Shown here piece by piece: positions 30,329-38,844 of a stretch of DNA of 64,000 nucleotides. A model generated the notes under the pieces. It was given only the letters and a program-made list of their open reading frames with translations. It searched no databases and was not told where the DNA came from. The stretch lies in contig NZ_VFNC01000001.1 in assembly GCF_006715395.1 (NCBI RefSeq), positions 1,116,001-1,180,000 on the forward strand, given 5' to 3'. Each line of letters begins with the position of its first letter. The first letter of the stretch is position 1. The DNA comes from Streptomyces sp. SLBN-31 (lineage in GTDB: Bacteria > Actinomycetota > Actinomycetes > Streptomycetales > Streptomycetaceae). Both the position numbers and the translations under genes were made by a program.

Positions 30329-31408
30329 GTGCACACCAAGACGTTCGTCGCCGCGGCCGTAGGCCTCGGCCTGATCACCTTGTCCGCCTGCGGATCGTCG
30401 TCGTCCGGCGGCCAGTCGTCCGGCGATTCCAAGACCGTCACGCTCGTCAGCCACGACTCGTGGGCCGTCTCCAAGAGCGTCCTCGCCGACTTCGAGAAGC
30501 AGTCCGGCTACAAGGTCAGGGTCCTCAAGAGCGGCGACGCCGGCCAGGCCGTCAACAAGGCCCTGCTCACCAAGGACAACCCGCAAGGCGACGTCTTCTT
30601 CGGCGCCGACAACACCCTGCTGTCGCGGGCCCTCGACAACGGACTGTTCCAGGCCTACGAGGCCAAGGGCGCCGACACCGTGCAGCCGCAGTTCCGCGTC
30701 GACCCGGGCAAGCACCGGGTCACCCCCATCGACTACGGCGACATCTGCGTCAACTACGACAAGGCGTACTTCAGCAAGCACAAGCTGACCCCGCCGCAGT
30801 CCTTCGACGACCTGGTCAAGCCCGCCTACAAGAACCTCCTCGTCACCGAGAACGCCTCCACCTCCTCGCCCGGCCTCGGCTTCCTGCTCGGCAGCGCCGC
30901 GAAGTACGGGGACGGTGGCTGGCAGGGGTACTGGAAGAAGCTCAAGGCCAACGGCGTGAAGGTCGTCGACGGCTGGGAGCAGGCCTACAACCAGGAGTTC
31001 TCCGGCTCGGCCGGCGGCAAGAAGGCCAAGGCCGACCGGCCGCTCGTCGTCTCCTACGCCTCCTCGCCGCCCGCCGAGGTCGTCTTCGCCGACCCGCGTC
31101 CCTCGACCGCGCCGACCGGGGTGTCGTACGGCACCTGCTTCCGGCAGATCGAGTACGCCGGTCTGCTCAGCAACGCGAAGAACACCAAGGGCGGCAAGGC
31201 GTTCATCGACTTCCTGCTCGGCAAGGAGTTCCAGCAGGACATGCCGCTGAACATGTTCGTCTACCCGGTGGTCGAGGGCGCGAAGGTGCCCAAGGAGTTC
31301 ACCGAGTACGGCCCCGCCGCCAAGGACCCGGAGGCCATGGCCCCGACGAAGATCGCCGCCAACCGTGACCAGTGGGTCAAGTCGTGGACGTCACTCGTAC
31401 TGAAGTAG
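30329..31408 (+). CDS. thiB: Thiamine ABC transporter substrate-binding lipoprotein (ThiB-like)
   Basis: This 359-residue lipoprotein has a signal peptide with lipobox LSAC (Cys21), followed by a Ser/Gly linker and a type II periplasmic-binding fold. VTLVSHDSWAVSKSVLADFE, GDVFFGADNTLLSRAL, YGDICVNYDKAYF and PLNMFVYPVV match the ThiB family. GTG 30329 follows AGGAGGAAC. It is first gene of a riboswitch-controlled operon with a fused permease and an ATPase, which fixes thiamine/TPP as the probable ligand. Confidence 0.93.
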   Translation: MHTKTFVAAAVGLGLITLSACGSSSSGGQSSGDSKTVTLVSHDSWAVSKSVLADFEKQSGYKVRVLKSGDAGQAVNKALLTKDNPQGDVFFGADNTLLSRALDNGLFQAYEAKGADTVQPQFRVDPGKHRVTPIDYGDICVNYDKAYFSKHKLTPPQSFDDLVKPAYKNLLVTENASTSSPGLGFLLGSAAKYGDGGWQGYWKKLKANGVKVVDGWEQAYNQEFSGSAGGKKAKADRPLVVSYASSPPAEVVFADPRPSTAPTGVSYGTCFRQIEYAGLLSNAKNTKGGKAFIDFLLGKEFQQDMPLNMFVYPVVEGAKVPKEFTEYGPAAKDPEAMAPTKIAANRDQWVKSWTSLVLK

Positions 31409-33051
31409 CCGCGCGCCCGGAGCGGCGGGGGAGCGCGGCGCGGCTCGGCCTCATGGGCCTGCCCGTCGCGTTCTTCGCCTTGTTCTTCGCCTGGCCCGTC
31501 GCCGCGATCGTGGCGCGCGGGCTGCGGGCGGACGGGACGTGGCACCTCGGCCGGATCGCGGACGTGGTCGCGCGGTCCGACATTCGGCACGTCCTGTGGT
31601 TCACCACCTGGCAGGCGCTCGCCTCCACCGCGCTCACGCTGCTGATCGCACTCCCCGGCGCGTACGTCTTCGCCCGCTTCGACTTCCCCGGCAGACAGGT
31701 CCTGCGGGCCGTCGTCACCGTCCCCTTCGTACTGCCGACCGTCGTCGTCGGTACGGCGTTCCTGGCGCTCGTCGGACGAGGCGGACTGCTGGACGAACTG
31801 TGGGGCGTACGGCTGGACACGACCGTGTGGGCCATCCTGCTGGCGCACGTCTTCTTCAACTACGCCGTCGTCGTGCGCACCGTCGGCGGGCTGTGGGGGC
31901 AACTGGACCCGCGGCAGGAGGAGGCGGCGCGGATGCTCGGCGCGTCCCGCCTCCGGGCCTGGCGCACGGTCACCCTGCCGGCGCTCGGGCCCGCCGTGGC
32001 CGCCGCCGCGCTGATGGTCTTCCTCTTCACCTTCACCTCCTTCGGCGTGGTGCAGATCCTGGGCGGGCCCACCTTCTCCACCCTGGAGGTCGAGATCTAC
32101 CGGCAGACGTCCGAGATCTTCGACCTGTCCACCGCCGCCGTCCTGACGATCGTGCAGTTCGTCGCGGTGGGCGCGATCCTCGCCGTGCACGCGTGGACGG
32201 TACGGCGCCGGGAGAGCGCCCTGCGGCTGGTGGACGCGGGCGGCACCGCCCGGCGGCCGCGCGGGGCGGGGCAGTGGGCCCTGCTGGCCGGTGTCCTCGC
32301 CACCGTCGCCGTACTCCTGCTCCTCCCGCTCGCCGTACTGGTCCAACGCTCGCTCGGTGGCTCGGACTTCGGCTACTACCGGGCGCTGACGAAGGACGAC
32401 GACACCTTCCTCGTCCCGCCGATCGAGGCGATCGGCAACTCCCTGCAGTACGCCCTCGCCGCCACCGCCATCGCCGTGGTGATCGGCGCTCTGGCCGCGG
32501 CGGCCCTCGCCCGCAGGGACGCCGGCCGGCTGGTCCGCGGCTTCGACGCGCTGCTCATGCTGCCGCTGGGCGTCTCCGCGGTGACCGTCGGCTTCGGCTT
32601 TCTGATCGCCCTGGACCGGCCGCCGCTGGACCTCAGGTCGTCGTGGATCCTGGTACCGCTCGCCCAGGCGCTCGTGGGCGCCCCCTTCGTCGTACGGACC
32701 ATGCTGCCCGTGCTGCGGGCAGTGGACGCGCGGCTGCGGGAGGCGGCGGCCGTGCTGGGGGCCTCGCCGTGGCGGGTGTGGCGCGAGGTCGATCTGCCCC
32801 TGGTACGGCGGGCGCTGCTGGTCGCGGCCGGATTCGCGTTCGCCGTGTCGCTCGGGGAGTTCGGGGCGACCGTGTTCATCGCGCGGCCCAACAACCCGAC
32901 GCTGCCGGTCGCCGTGGCGCGGCTGCTCGGCCGCCCCGGTGATCTCAACTACGGGCAGGCGATGGCCCTTTCGACGATTCTGATGGTGGTGTGCGCGGTG
33001 GCGCTGCTGGTGCTCGAGCGGCTCCGCACCGACCGGAACGGGGAGTTCTGA
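31384..33051 (+). CDS. thiP: Thiamine ABC transporter permease (ThiP-like, two-domain)
   Basis: This permease of about 555 residues is made of two fused BPD_transp halves, each with six predicted transmembrane segments. Both EAA loops are visible: EEAARMLGASRLRAWRTVTL near residue 180 and EAAAVLGASPWRVWREVDLP near 456. GTG 31384 was chosen over 31372; both overlap the 3' end of thiB, implying coupling, and neither has a strong Shine-Dalgarno. The ATPase gene follows with no gap after the stop. Confidence 0.92.
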   Translation: MDVTRTEVAARPERRGSAARLGLMGLPVAFFALFFAWPVAAIVARGLRADGTWHLGRIADVVARSDIRHVLWFTTWQALASTALTLLIALPGAYVFARFDFPGRQVLRAVVTVPFVLPTVVVGTAFLALVGRGGLLDELWGVRLDTTVWAILLAHVFFNYAVVVRTVGGLWGQLDPRQEEAARMLGASRLRAWRTVTLPALGPAVAAAALMVFLFTFTSFGVVQILGGPTFSTLEVEIYRQTSEIFDLSTAAVLTIVQFVAVGAILAVHAWTVRRRESALRLVDAGGTARRPRGAGQWALLAGVLATVAVLLLLPLAVLVQRSLGGSDFGYYRALTKDDDTFLVPPIEAIGNSLQYALAATAIAVVIGALAAAALARRDAGRLVRGFDALLMLPLGVSAVTVGFGFLIALDRPPLDLRSSWILVPLAQALVGAPFVVRTMLPVLRAVDARLREAAAVLGASPWRVWREVDLPLVRRALLVAAGFAFAVSLGEFGATVFIARPNNPTLPVAVARLLGRPGDLNYGQAMALSTILMVVCAVALLVLERLRTDRNGEF

Positions 33052-34071
33052 ATGCTGCTGAGCCTGCAAGACGCCACCGTCCGCTTCGGTGGGCGGGCCG
33101 TGCTCGACGCTGTCGGCCTCGACGTCGCCGAACACGAGGTCGTGTGCGTACTCGGGCCGAGCGGCAGCGGCAAGTCGACGCTGCTGCGGGTGGTGGCGGG
33201 GCTGCAGGAGCTGGACTCCGGACGGGTCTCGCTCGACGGGCGGGATCAGACGGGCGTGCCCGCGCACCGGCGGGAGGTGGGGCTGATGTTCCAGGACCAC
33301 CAGCTCTTCCCGCAGCGGGACGTGGGCGGCAACGTCGCCTTCGGGCTGCGCATGCACGGGGCATCGAAGGCCGAACAGGCCGAGCGGGTAAGGGAGTTGC
33401 TGGAGCTCGTCGGCCTGCCGGGGGCCGCTCGCCGGGCCGTCGCCTCGCTGTCCGGCGGCGAGCAGCAGCGGGTGGCGCTGGCGCGTGCCCTGGCGCCCCG
33501 GCCGCGGCTGCTGATGCTGGACGAGCCGCTCGGCCAGCTCGACCGCTCGCTGCGGGAGCGGCTGGTCGTCGAACTCCGGGAGCTGTTCGGCCGGTTGGGC
33601 ACGACCGTGCTGGCCGTCACGCACGACCAGGGAGAGGCCTTCGCGCTGGCCGACCGGGTCGTGGTGATGCGGGACGGGCGGATCGCCCAGTCCGGTACGC
33701 CACTTCAGGTGTGGCAGCGGCCCGCGGACGAGTTCGTGGCCCGCTTCCTCGGCTTCGACAACGTGGTGGAGGGCACGGTCGCGGGGGAGGCGGCGGACAC
33801 CCCCTGGGGCAAGGTGCCGGTGCCCGAGGACGCCCCCCAGGGCACGCGCACCCTGCTCGTCCGTCCCGCCGGCGTCCGGCTCGTCCCGGCCGACGAGGGG
33901 CTGCGCTGCACGGTCGCCGCCCGAACCTTCAAGGGCACCCACGTCGCCGTACACCTGCAGCCGCGGGAGGCGCCCCGGCTGGAGGCGGCGTGCGCGCTGC
34001 GGGAGGCGCCGGAGGTCGGGGACACGGTCGGGGTGGCGTTCGACGCGGCGGAAATCGTGGTGCTGAACTGA
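33052..34071 (+). CDS. thiQ: Thiamine ABC transporter ATP-binding protein (ThiQ-like)
   Basis: This 339-residue ABC ATPase has Walker A GPSGSGKST near residue 37, the Q-loop LMFQDHQLFPQRDV, the signature LSGGEQQRVALARAL, Walker B LLMLDEPLGQLD and the H-loop AVTHDQGEA. A C-terminal TOBE-like domain extends from about 240. It begins directly after the permease stop. The three-gene set plus the TPP riboswitch makes a complete thiamine importer. Confidence 0.93.
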   Translation: MLLSLQDATVRFGGRAVLDAVGLDVAEHEVVCVLGPSGSGKSTLLRVVAGLQELDSGRVSLDGRDQTGVPAHRREVGLMFQDHQLFPQRDVGGNVAFGLRMHGASKAEQAERVRELLELVGLPGAARRAVASLSGGEQQRVALARALAPRPRLLMLDEPLGQLDRSLRERLVVELRELFGRLGTTVLAVTHDQGEAFALADRVVVMRDGRIAQSGTPLQVWQRPADEFVARFLGFDNVVEGTVAGEAADTPWGKVPVPEDAPQGTRTLLVRPAGVRLVPADEGLRCTVAARTFKGTHVAVHLQPREAPRLEAACALREAPEVGDTVGVAFDAAEIVVLN

Positions 34072-34095
34072 TCATTCCCTCCGTATGGTGCGGGC

Positions 34096-34884
34096 ATGAC
34101 ACTCCTCCCGCATGACCGCTACTGTGCCGAGATCGCCCACCAGGTCGAACAGCTGAGAGCGGTGGTGACCTCCGGGGCCGACCTGGCCGCGACCGTCCCC
34201 ACCTGCCCCGACTGGACCCTGGAGCAGCTCGTGCTGCACATGGGAGGCGTCCTGCGCTGGTCGGGGACGCTGGTGCGGACGCGGGCGCAGGAGAACATCG
34301 ACGACGAACTGGTGCCGCGCGGCGACGGCCCCGAGACCCCGGGCGACGCGGCCGCCCTCGACGCCTGGCTGGCGGAGGCCGGCGAACTGGTCGTGGACGC
34401 GCTGCGCGAGGCCGGGCCGGACGCGAAGGTGTGGAGCTGGGCCGAGTCCCCGAACGCCGGCTTCTGGGCCCGCCGCATGGCCCACGAGATCACCGTCCAC
34501 CGCGCCGACGCCACGCTCGCCGCGGGACTGCCGTACGAAGTGGCACCCGACATCGCCGCCGACTCGATCGACGAGTGGCTGGAGCTGGTGGAGCTGATGG
34601 GCCGGCGCAAGGAGACGGAGCAGCCGCTGCGGGCCGGCGGCAGCATTCACCTGCACGCCACCGACGCCGCGCCGGAGTTGAACGCCGAGTGGTTCGTCCA
34701 GGGCACCGAGGAGGGCTTCGTCCGGCGCCGCGGCCACGAGAAGGCGACCGTCGCCCTGCGTGGCCCGCTCACCTCGGTGCTGCTCGCCTTCTACCGCCGA
34801 CTGCCCCTGGATGCGCGGGAGTTGGAGGTCGTCGGCGAGCGGGAGCTGCTGGAGTCCTGGCTGGAGCGGGCGACGTTCGGCTGA
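34096..34884 (+). CDS. Maleylpyruvate isomerase family mycothiol-dependent protein
   Basis: This 262-residue protein has an N-terminal DinB-like MDMPI domain (LAATVPTCPDWTLEQLVLHMGGVLRW; metal-ligand histidines in LHMG and HEITVHRAD) and an MDMPI C-terminal domain (LHATDAAPELNAEWFV, TVALRGPLTSVLLAFYRRLP). Such proteins act with mycothiol or as DinB-type metal hydrolases; the substrate is unknown. It starts 24 bases after thiQ but is probably independent of thiamine uptake. A strong bidirectional terminator follows. Confidence 0.87.
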   Translation: MTLLPHDRYCAEIAHQVEQLRAVVTSGADLAATVPTCPDWTLEQLVLHMGGVLRWSGTLVRTRAQENIDDELVPRGDGPETPGDAAALDAWLAEAGELVVDALREAGPDAKVWSWAESPNAGFWARRMAHEITVHRADATLAAGLPYEVAPDIAADSIDEWLELVELMGRRKETEQPLRAGGSIHLHATDAAPELNAEWFVQGTEEGFVRRRGHEKATVALRGPLTSVLLAFYRRLPLDARELEVVGERELLESWLERATFG

Positions 34885-34889
34885 ACGCG

Positions 34890-34930
34890 ACCGTGGCCCG
34901 TCCCCCGGGGATACGGGGACGGGCCACGGT
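34890..34930. terminator. Bidirectional terminator between convergent genes
   Basis: A perfect 16-bp stem (34890-34905 with 34915-34930) and a 9-base loop lie between the stop of the MDMPI gene and the stop of the minus-strand LAETG gene. It should end transcription from both sides. Confidence 0.9.
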
Positions 34931-34948
34931 GCGTTGCGAAGTGAGGCG

Positions 34949-35647
34949 TCAGCGCGAGCTGTTCGCCCCGCGACGGCGCATGCCGAAGTAGACGGCGCCG
35001 CCGCCCACGACGACCAGGCCGCCCGCGATACCGGCGATCAGACCGGTGTTGGAGTTCGCACCGGTCTCGGCGAGGTTGGAGTCACCGGCCGCCGGGGACG
35101 GCTCGTTGTCGGTGCTGCCGGCCGGAGCGGTGCTGCTCTCCGAGGCCGACGGGGCCGGGCTCTGGGAATCCGAGGCCGGGGTGGAGGCGGACTCCGACGG
35201 CGAGGGGGTGGCCGGCGGGGTCGACTCGTCCTTGGCGCAGCCCTTGGCGGGCGTGCTCAGGTTCGGCTTGATGTCCTTGTCGACGATCGGGTGGTCCTTG
35301 TCCTTCCCGGCCGTGACGTGGACGCGGTACTCGGCCTTCGGCTGCCAGTCCTCGTTGAACGTGACGGTGACACCCTCGCGCGAACCGGTGACGTCCTGCT
35401 CACCGATCTGCTTCGCGTCGGCGCCGTTGCTCTCGAGGAACACGGTGATCGTGGCCGGGGTGCCGGAGGCGTCCTTGTCGGTGACGACGATGACACCCTT
35501 GCCGCCGTCGCACTTGGCTTCGGCGGAGAACTCACTGATGTTGCAGGCGAGCGCGGAGCCCGCGGCGCTCACGGCGAGCGCGGTGGAGGCGGCGGCGACG
35601 CCCAGGATCTGCGCTGAACGACGCGCGGTGCGGCGAGTTATGGACAC
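34949..35647 (-). CDS. LAETG sortase-anchored cell-wall protein
   Basis: This 232-residue surface protein has a twin-arginine/Sec-type signal peptide ([15 protein letters not shown]...; predicted cleavage near ALA/CN). A compact domain of about 100 residues follows with two Cys (ACNISEF and KCDGG) plus one further Cys, then a Ser/Pro/Thr-rich wall-spanning stretch. The sorting signal is LAETG at 192-196, a hydrophobic helix and MRRRG. LAxTG is the class E sortase motif in Streptomyces. GTG 35647 follows AAGGG. No sortase E gene is adjacent; the class F sortase is 10 kb away. Confidence 0.9.
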   Translation of the reverse strand: MSITRRTARRSAQILGVAAASTALAVSAAGSALACNISEFSAEAKCDGGKGVIVVTDKDASGTPATITVFLESNGADAKQIGEQDVTGSREGVTVTFNEDWQPKAEYRVHVTAGKDKDHPIVDKDIKPNLSTPAKGCAKDESTPPATPSPSESASTPASDSQSPAPSASESSTAPAGSTDNEPSPAAGDSNLAETGANSNTGLIAGIAGGLVVVGGGAVYFGMRRRGANSSR

Positions 35648-35740
35648 GTTTGCCCTTCACGGGATGGCACAACTGCGGGGGGTTGCAGGGGAGGTGACGC
35701 GACGGTGAGGTGAGGCTTCACCATCCCCATGAGGCTCACA

Positions 35741-35769
35741 GGTCTATAAGCGTTCCATAAGAGTGTCAA
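35741..35769 (-). promoter_or_regulatory. Probable HrdB-type promoter for the LAETG gene
   Basis: On the minus strand TTGACA (35769-35764) and TAGACC (35746-35741) are separated by 17 bases, close to the vegetative Streptomyces consensus (TTGACN, TAGAPuT). The -10 lies about 94 bases upstream of the GTG. Confidence 0.65.
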
Positions 35770-35807
35770 TCCAAAGGCCTGTACCGCGGGTTGGCTTTAC
35801 TCTCTTA

Positions 35808-36929
35808 TTAACCACCGAGACGTTTCAATGCCGCCGGGGCTTGCTCGATCCGGTCAACGAGGGCGATACGGGACTCCATCGAGCGTTCCCGCGCGAGTGC
35901 CTGCAAGAGGGGCCAGGTCGGCAGCCGCTCGGTCCAGTGCTCCCGGTCGACCAGCACCATGGGCGTCGGCTCGCCCCTCGACTCGTAGTAGTTGGGCGTC
36001 GCGTTGTCGAATATCTCCTGCACGGTCCCTGCCGCGCCCGGCAGGAAGACCACGCCCGCGTTGCAACGGGCCAGCAGGCCGTCCTCGCGGGTGGCGTTGG
36101 CGAAGTACTTGGCGATGTACGCGGCGAAGGGGTTCGGCGGCTCGTGGCCGTAGAACCAGGTGGGGATGCCGACCGAGTGGTTGCCCTTCGGCCAGCGGTC
36201 GCGCACCTCGAAGGCCGCCTGCGCCCATTCGGTGACCGACGGTGTGAACGAGGGTGCCCGGGCGAGGAGTTCGCACGCTTCCTCCAGCATCTCGTCCTCG
36301 TACGGCGCCGCGTACGCGCCCAGGTTCGCCGCCTCCATCGCGCCCGGGCCGCCACCCGTCGCCACGGTCAGCCCGGCGCGGCTCAGTTCGCGGCCCAGGC
36401 GCGCGGCGCCCGCGTATGCCTCGGTGCCGCGTGCCATCGCGTGGCCGCCCATGACGCCCACCACCCGCGCGCCGCGCAGGAGTTCGTCCAGGGCGTCGGA
36501 GATGGAGTCGTCGTGCACGGCCCGCAGCATCGACGCGTAGATGTCGCCGTCCGCCTTGGTGCGCTGGAACCAGGCGTAGGCCAGGGCGTCCGGCGTCTGC
36601 TCGTACCCCTTCTCCAGCGAGGCGAACAGCTGGTCGGCCGTGTAGAGGTGTCCGCGGTAGGGATCGAAGGGGAGGTCCGGAACCGGCGGGAAGACCAGGG
36701 CGCCGTCGGTCCGGATCTTCTGCGCCGCGTCCTCCCGCATCGGGCAGCCGAGGAAGACCGCGCCCGCGGTGTCGGTGGTGAGCAACTCCCGTGTGCGGTC
36801 CGTCAGATCGACGGCCTGCACCCGGTAGCCGGCGAGGGTGCCGCGGGCCGAGACGGTCGCGTCGAAGTCCTCGAGCGTCTCGATCTCGCGTTCGTCATGG
36901 TGGGCCGCATGGGCCGGGCTGGTCTGCAC
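35808..36929 (-). CDS. LOG-family Rossmann-fold nucleotide-binding protein
   Basis: This 373-residue protein has the lysine-decarboxylase-like/LOG fold: GARVVGVMGGHAMARGT, VATGGGPGAMEAANLGAY, and a version of the PGGxGTxxE motif reading LPGAAGTVQEIFDN. LOG enzymes are nucleoside 5'-monophosphate phosphoribohydrolases (cytokinin activation), but this is a longer actinobacterial form with about 140 extra N-terminal residues, so activity is uncertain. GTG 36929 starts it. It is probably transcribed independently of the VOC gene behind it. Confidence 0.82.
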   Translation of the reverse strand: MQTSPAHAAHHDEREIETLEDFDATVSARGTLAGYRVQAVDLTDRTRELLTTDTAGAVFLGCPMREDAAQKIRTDGALVFPPVPDLPFDPYRGHLYTADQLFASLEKGYEQTPDALAYAWFQRTKADGDIYASMLRAVHDDSISDALDELLRGARVVGVMGGHAMARGTEAYAGAARLGRELSRAGLTVATGGGPGAMEAANLGAYAAPYEDEMLEEACELLARAPSFTPSVTEWAQAAFEVRDRWPKGNHSVGIPTWFYGHEPPNPFAAYIAKYFANATREDGLLARCNAGVVFLPGAAGTVQEIFDNATPNYYESRGEPTPMVLVDREHWTERLPTWPLLQALARERSMESRIALVDRIEQAPAALKRLGG

Positions 36930-36956
36930 CCGGCCATGCTAAGGAAGGAGAACGGT

Positions 36957-37364
36957 TCAGCTCTGGACGGCCGCCGGGTCCATCCACATGACCTCCCAGG
37001 TGTGGCCGTCGAGGTCGTCGAAGGCGCGGCCGTACATGAAGCCGTGGTCCTGGGTCTCGCCGGTCGCGGTGCCGCCCGCGGCGATGGCCTTGTCGACCAG
37101 TTCGTCGACCTTCTCGCGGCTCTCGGCGCTCAGACAGATCAGCGTCTCGCTGGTCTTCGTCGAGTCCGCGATCTCCTTCTTGGTGAAGTCCGCGTACCGC
37201 TGCTTGCTCAGCAGCATGGCGACGATGGTGTCGCTGATCACGACGCAGGCGCAGTCGTCGGTGCTGAACTGCGGGTTGATCGCGTAGCCGAGCTCCGTGA
37301 AGAACTTCTTCGACGCGTCGACGTCGTTGGTCGCGAGGTTCACGAAGATCATCTGCTGGTACAT
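36957..37364 (-). CDS. VOC (glyoxalase/bleomycin-resistance fold) protein
   Basis: This 135-residue VOC protein has paired beta-alpha-beta-beta-beta modules: MIFVNLATNDVDASKKFFTELGY at the N-terminus and the closing DLDGHTWEVMWMDP. ATG 37364 follows GGGAGAG; an upstream in-frame start (to 37430) adds residues not seen in the family. The motif resembles PhnB/DUF1428-like lactoylglutathione-lyase relatives. The substrate is unknown. It lies 27 bases upstream of the LOG gene on the same strand. Confidence 0.87.
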   Translation of the reverse strand: MYQQMIFVNLATNDVDASKKFFTELGYAINPQFSTDDCACVVISDTIVAMLLSKQRYADFTKKEIADSTKTSETLICLSAESREKVDELVDKAIAAGGTATGETQDHGFMYGRAFDDLDGHTWEVMWMDPAAVQS

Positions 37365-37461
37365 GCGGGTCTCTCCCATCGGGCGTCCGTGCCATTCGGT
37401 GGGTAGACGGCGGTGCGGCGCGCGACTCATCGGCGGTCGGCGAATTTCTTCCTGCGGGTTT

Positions 37462-38844
37462 TCAGCGGGCGAGGGGCAGGGCCGCCAGTTCGGCCACGAG
37501 GAGGGTGAGCGGGCCGAAGAGGGCCAGCAGGGCGGCGGCGCGGAGGGCGGCCGCGCTGCGCAGCATGGTGGCCGGGGCGCCCAGGCGCAGCAGGGCGGCC
37601 GTGGTGTCGGCCCTGGCCTGCCTGGCCTCCACGGCGGCGGTGAGGAGCGTGGCGATCGTGCAGCCGGTGACGAGGAGGGTGCCGAGGCTGGTGAGCGGGC
37701 CGAAGGCGGGCTCGTCCGGTTCCGGCGTGTACAGGGTGGTCATGGCGTAGGCGGCGGAGGCCACCGCGCAGACGATGCCGAGGGGGCGGCCGATGCGGTT
37801 GGCCTCCTCCATGAGCACACGGCCCGCGAGGAGACGCAGGGCGCCGGGCCGGGCGGACTGCAGGAGGCGGCCGGTGAGGTGGGTCAGGCCGGGGGCGGCG
37901 AGGGCGAGGCCCACGGCCGTGAGGAGGAGGCCGGCGAGGACGGCCGGGGTGGTGGACGCCAGGTTGCCGGGCAGGGCGAGGGAGCGGGTGGTCGCGGCAG
38001 CGGCGGCGTACGCCTCCATCGCGAGGCCCGCGGTGAGGGTGGCGATGCCCCAGGGCAGGTCGGTGGGGGGCTTGCGGGGCGCGGGGGGATGCTCCTGGAC
38101 GTCGGGGCCGAGCTCCGGCTGCGCGGTGTCGCCGGGGGGTGCCGGGGGCGGTGTCCCACCCGCCTGTGCCGACCGGGCCTCCTCTCCGCCGCCCGCGGAC
38201 GTGCCCGCCGACAGGGGTCGCGGGCGGGCGCCGAAACGGCCGTACGCGCCGAAGGTGTCCCGCGTCGTCGACCTGCCGTACGCGCCGTTGCGGCCGAAGG
38301 AGCGGCCTGCGCCCGGTGCCTGCTTCGAGCGGACTTCCTTCGGCCTCAGTACCAGCATCACCGCCACCGACGCGATCACCGGTACCAGCGCCAGCAGCGT
38401 CAGGGCGGCCGGCAGCGGCAGCGGCCGGTCCGCCGCCAGCAGCCGCGACGCCGCACCGCCGAACGGCACGCCCGTGAGGTCGCCCCGCAGGTGCAGGAAG
38501 AACAGGAGGGCGGTCATCGAGCCCAGCGTGCAGGACAGGGCCGTGGTCGTGGCCGAGATGGTCATCAGGCGGCCCGGTCCGAGACCGATGGCCGACAGGC
38601 CCGGGCGGGGTCTGGTGGCGGGGTCCGTACGGGCCACCGCCACCGCGAAGTGGACCGTGGCGGCCAGCGGGGTCAGGCACCAGGTCAGACGGAACACGGA
38701 GGCGGGGGGGTTGTCGGGGTGGCCCAGGGCGTAGCCGAGGGTGCACAGCAGGAGGAAGCCCGTGCCCGCCGAGGCCATGGCCACCAGGAGGCGGCGCAGG
38801 TGTACGGCCGGGTGGGCGCCGCGGGTCAGACGGAGAGCGAGCAC
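37462..38844 (-). CDS. ABC transporter permease (membrane protein)
   Basis: This integral membrane protein of about 460 residues has eight or nine hydrophobic segments. Four lie at the N-terminus (for example LLVAMASAGTGFLLLCTLGYA), then a hydrophilic Pro/Gly-rich insert of about 100 residues (190-290), then four or five at the C-terminus. GTG 38844 was chosen because upstream sequence in this frame is low-complexity readthrough of the ATPase tail. It overlaps the ATPase gene by 19 bases, implying one operon and one transporter. The family is actinobacterial; the substrate is unknown. Confidence 0.8.
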   Translation of the reverse strand: MLALRLTRGAHPAVHLRRLLVAMASAGTGFLLLCTLGYALGHPDNPPASVFRLTWCLTPLAATVHFAVAVARTDPATRPRPGLSAIGLGPGRLMTISATTTALSCTLGSMTALLFFLHLRGDLTGVPFGGAASRLLAADRPLPLPAALTLLALVPVIASVAVMLVLRPKEVRSKQAPGAGRSFGRNGAYGRSTTRDTFGAYGRFGARPRPLSAGTSAGGGEEARSAQAGGTPPPAPPGDTAQPELGPDVQEHPPAPRKPPTDLPWGIATLTAGLAMEAYAAAAATTRSLALPGNLASTTPAVLAGLLLTAVGLALAAPGLTHLTGRLLQSARPGALRLLAGRVLMEEANRIGRPLGIVCAVASAAYAMTTLYTPEPDEPAFGPLTSLGTLLVTGCTIATLLTAAVEARQARADTTAALLRLGAPATMLRSAAALRAAALLALFGPLTLLVAELAALPLAR

